Part shown: one piece after another, positions 62,001-64,000 of the stretch | Layout: the number at the start of each line of letters is the position of its first letter | How positions within the stretch are numbered: the stretch's first letter is position 1 | From: Litoditis marina | Lineage: Eukaryota; Nematoda; Chromadorea; Rhabditida; Rhabditidae | Length of the DNA: 64,000 nucleotides | Reading direction: 5' to 3' | Assembly (NCBI GenBank): GCA_964036275.1 | Contig: OZ038434.1 | Location: 22,805,879 to 22,869,878, forward strand | The notes under the pieces: generated by a model | What the model saw: the letters and a program-made list of their open reading frames with translations, nothing else | Told to the model about the DNA's origin: nothing | The model's database searches: none | Program-made: the position numbers and the translations under genes

Positions 62001-62300
62001 TTCAAAAATTGGGTGAAATTTCGCCTAACTCTCCTATTTTCAAGACTAAAATGACTACTCACACCTAAGATGAGCGGGTCAGAATAAACTTCCCAAAATT
62101 GTCTACGATTTGAAAGCCAATTAGATGGGGGGTCAGGGGGATGTTTATGGAGAAAAAGGCGTTTGAAATTCTGAAAAATGACGAAAACCTACTAAGTCCG
62201 GGACGTAATTTTGCGCTTTGGAAACAGGTAGAATATTGGGTTTTGGTTTCGGGAGGAATAAGTGTATTATTATTTTTAAATCAAAAAACGTGTCTGTGCT

Positions 62301-62342
<42 letters not shown>

Positions 62343-63780
62343 TCTCTCTCTCTTGTCTTCTCCTTCTCTCTCTCCCCCTCTCTCTCCCCTCTCTCTCTAT
62401 CTTTTTGTATCTCTTTCTATACATCTCTCTCTATTTGTCTGCTAATTTTAATTACCACCAGCCTTTGGCGGCACCCGTAAACGTGCTGTCCACGTGATGC
62501 GCGCATGCTTTACAAGAAAGGGCACGTCGGGCTTTTATTCCCACGCACTTTGTAGAAATAAGATTTTACACTTTGTAGAAATAAGATTGTTGGATTGTTG
62601 GACAATTGTTCGATTGGTTTTATGACCCTTTCGAACTTTTGGTCAATTGTCTGACTGTCTTTAAGTTCTGCTGTGTTTGGGGAAAACTCGCACCGTAAAA
62701 TAGGTTAAAGTAGGGTAAAACCTACTCGGATGGTTTCAAAAAGTAGCTAATAATTTTCCACGTATTTTTCTACCCTAGTTAAATTAATTTAGATCTAACC
62801 AGACATCCAGAATGTATATTTCGATTCAACTCGTATTCTCGTACGAGTAGAAACTAGTTATTGATTTTTGAGCGTTCTGGACTATATTATTGGTCTCGAA
62901 ACCTCTCTAACTGTTTTCTACACCTAATTCTACCCTAACTACCTTATTTTGGGTCTAACCAGCCATCCAGAATGGGTATTTCATTTAGGTCGTTGAATTG
63001 AACTACCAGAAACTGGTTATCGATTTTTGAGCACTCTAGATCAAATTTATGGTCACGAGACATAGATATTCGTTATCTACGCCCAATTTAACGTTAACTA
63101 CCTTAGTTTGGGCTTAACCAGATTGTTTTGATTCTGCACGTAAAATTTTACGTGCAAACTAGATATCGATTTTTGACCTCTTAAGATTGAGAATCGATAT
63201 TAATTTTGGATTCAAACTATGCGCCGTGGGGAGCACTATAGAATAGATGTAAACGATAAATGTATGTTTACATATAAAGTAGTGATTCAAAAATTGGGTG
63301 AAATTTCGCCTAACTCTCCTATTTTCAAGACTAAAATGACTACTCACACCTAAGATGAGCGGGTCAGAATAAACTTCCCAAAATTGTCTACGATTTGAAA
63401 GCCAATTAGATGGGGGGTCAGGGGGGTGTTTATGGAGAAAAAGGCGTTTGAAATTCTGAAAAATGACGAAAACCTACTAAGTCCGGGACGTAATTTTGCG
63501 CTTTGGAAACAGGTAGAATATTGGGTTTTGGTTTCGGGAGGAATAAGTGTATTATTATTTTTAAATCAAAAAACGTGTCTGTGCTCTCTTCTCTCTCTCT
63601 CTCTCTCTCTCTCTTCTCTTCTCTCTCTCTTGTCTTCTCCTTCTCTCTCTCCCCCTCTCTCTCCCCTCTCTCTCTATCTTTTTGTATCTCTTTCTATACA
63701 TCTCTCTCTATTTGTCTGCTAATTTTAATTACCACCAGCCTTTGGCGGCACCCGTAAACGTGCTGTCCACGTGATGCGCG
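62001..63780 (-). repeat. Inverted block B', about 1.5 monomers
   Basis: The monomers with cores at 62497 and 63774 have 'aaaaaacgtgtctgtg' (near 62284 and 63570) and two TTCTC units with a longer CT run, as in left-arm B' rather than in the adjoining B''. The left limit is approximate. Confidence 0.8.
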
Positions 63781-64000
63781 CATGCTTTACAAGTAAAGGG
63801 CACGCCGGGCTTTTATTCCCACGCACTTTGTAGAAATGAGATTGTTGGATTGTTGGACAATTGTTCGATTGGTTTCAAGACCCTTTCGAACTTTTGTTCA
63901 ATTGTCTGACTGTCTTTAAGTTCTGCTGTGTTTGGGGAAAACTCGTGCCGTAAAATAGGTTAAAATGGGGTAAAAACTAATCGGATGGTTTTAAAAAGTA
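63781..64000 (-). repeat. Inverted class A monomer, partial, at the window edge
   Basis: From the GC core onward ('ttacaagtaaagggcacgcc') the sequence matches the reverse complement of about 8390-8597, including 'aaaatggggtaaaaactaatc' type text and the single (not doubled) 'tttgtagaaat' piece. The change from B' to A falls between 63766 and 63794, in the GC core. The monomer continues beyond the window. Confidence 0.9.

Noticed and set aside
7903..64000. CRISPR array or CRISPR-like repeat-spacer structure
   Set aside because: Regular repeats with palindromes are present, but the period is over 1 kb, there are no short unique spacers and no cas genes, and the DNA is eukaryotic.
7903..64000. 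Telomeric repeats (TTAGGC occurs in each B monomer)
   Set aside because: Only isolated single hexamers appear, never in tandem, so they are no evidence of a telomere or of a nematode.
7903..64000. rDNA, 5S or spliced-leader gene cluster
   Set aside because: Monomer length and tandem order invited the idea, but I recognise no rRNA, 5S or spliced-leader sequence in any class.

Overview
This window is eukaryotic nuclear DNA. It is AT-rich, has no convincing protein-coding gene, is full of simple repeats and a megasatellite, and carries one RNA-polymerase-III-type tRNA-like sequence with A and B boxes. The species cannot be named from the sequence. A small-genome invertebrate is my guess, held weakly. 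A run of exactly 200 N (49630-49829) shows a scaffolded long-read assembly.

Left flank, 1-7902. Positions about 140-3812 are two diverged tandem copies of a 1.8-1.9 kb sequence, with a decayed third copy to about 4790. The best-conserved part (1471-1820, repeated at 3271-3620) starts with a 13-bp hairpin. A tRNA-like sequence on the minus strand (4288-4358) sits inside a perfect 12-bp inverted repeat (4266-4277/4374-4385). Positions 5039-7902 hold two weak exon-like open stretches, a heat-shock-element match inside an inverted repeat, a long GA microsatellite, a dispersed 11-base motif in both orientations, and two palindromes with identical arms at the edge of the array.

Megasatellite, 7903-64000. 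One long-monomer satellite fills the rest of the window. I count 45 copies of its most conserved landmark, an ATGCGCGCAT/CACGTG block: 34 in the left arm and 11 in the right arm. Four monomer classes can be told apart: A (about 1108 bp), A' (1105 bp), B (about 1273 bp) and B' (about 1275 bp). A B'-derived subclass, B'' (about 1283 bp), occurs only in the right arm. The order is A x2, A' x5, B, a short return to A', B, B' up to the gap, and then the opposite orientation: B'', B', A. Both arms therefore run from A on the outside to B'-type next to the gap.

Each monomer contains (i) two or three degenerate sub-repeats of about 146-159 bp, each with a palindrome 21-24 bp after a TCAAAA landmark; (ii) a GC-rich block with stacked palindromes; (iii) a purine (GA) tract; and (iv) a class-specific segment ending in a C-run. 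Changes of monomer class fall at or close to the GC-rich block or at the C-run, so the piece between them behaves like an exchangeable cassette. The most interesting signal is that the sub-repeats keep a palindrome at the same place while its sequence differs.
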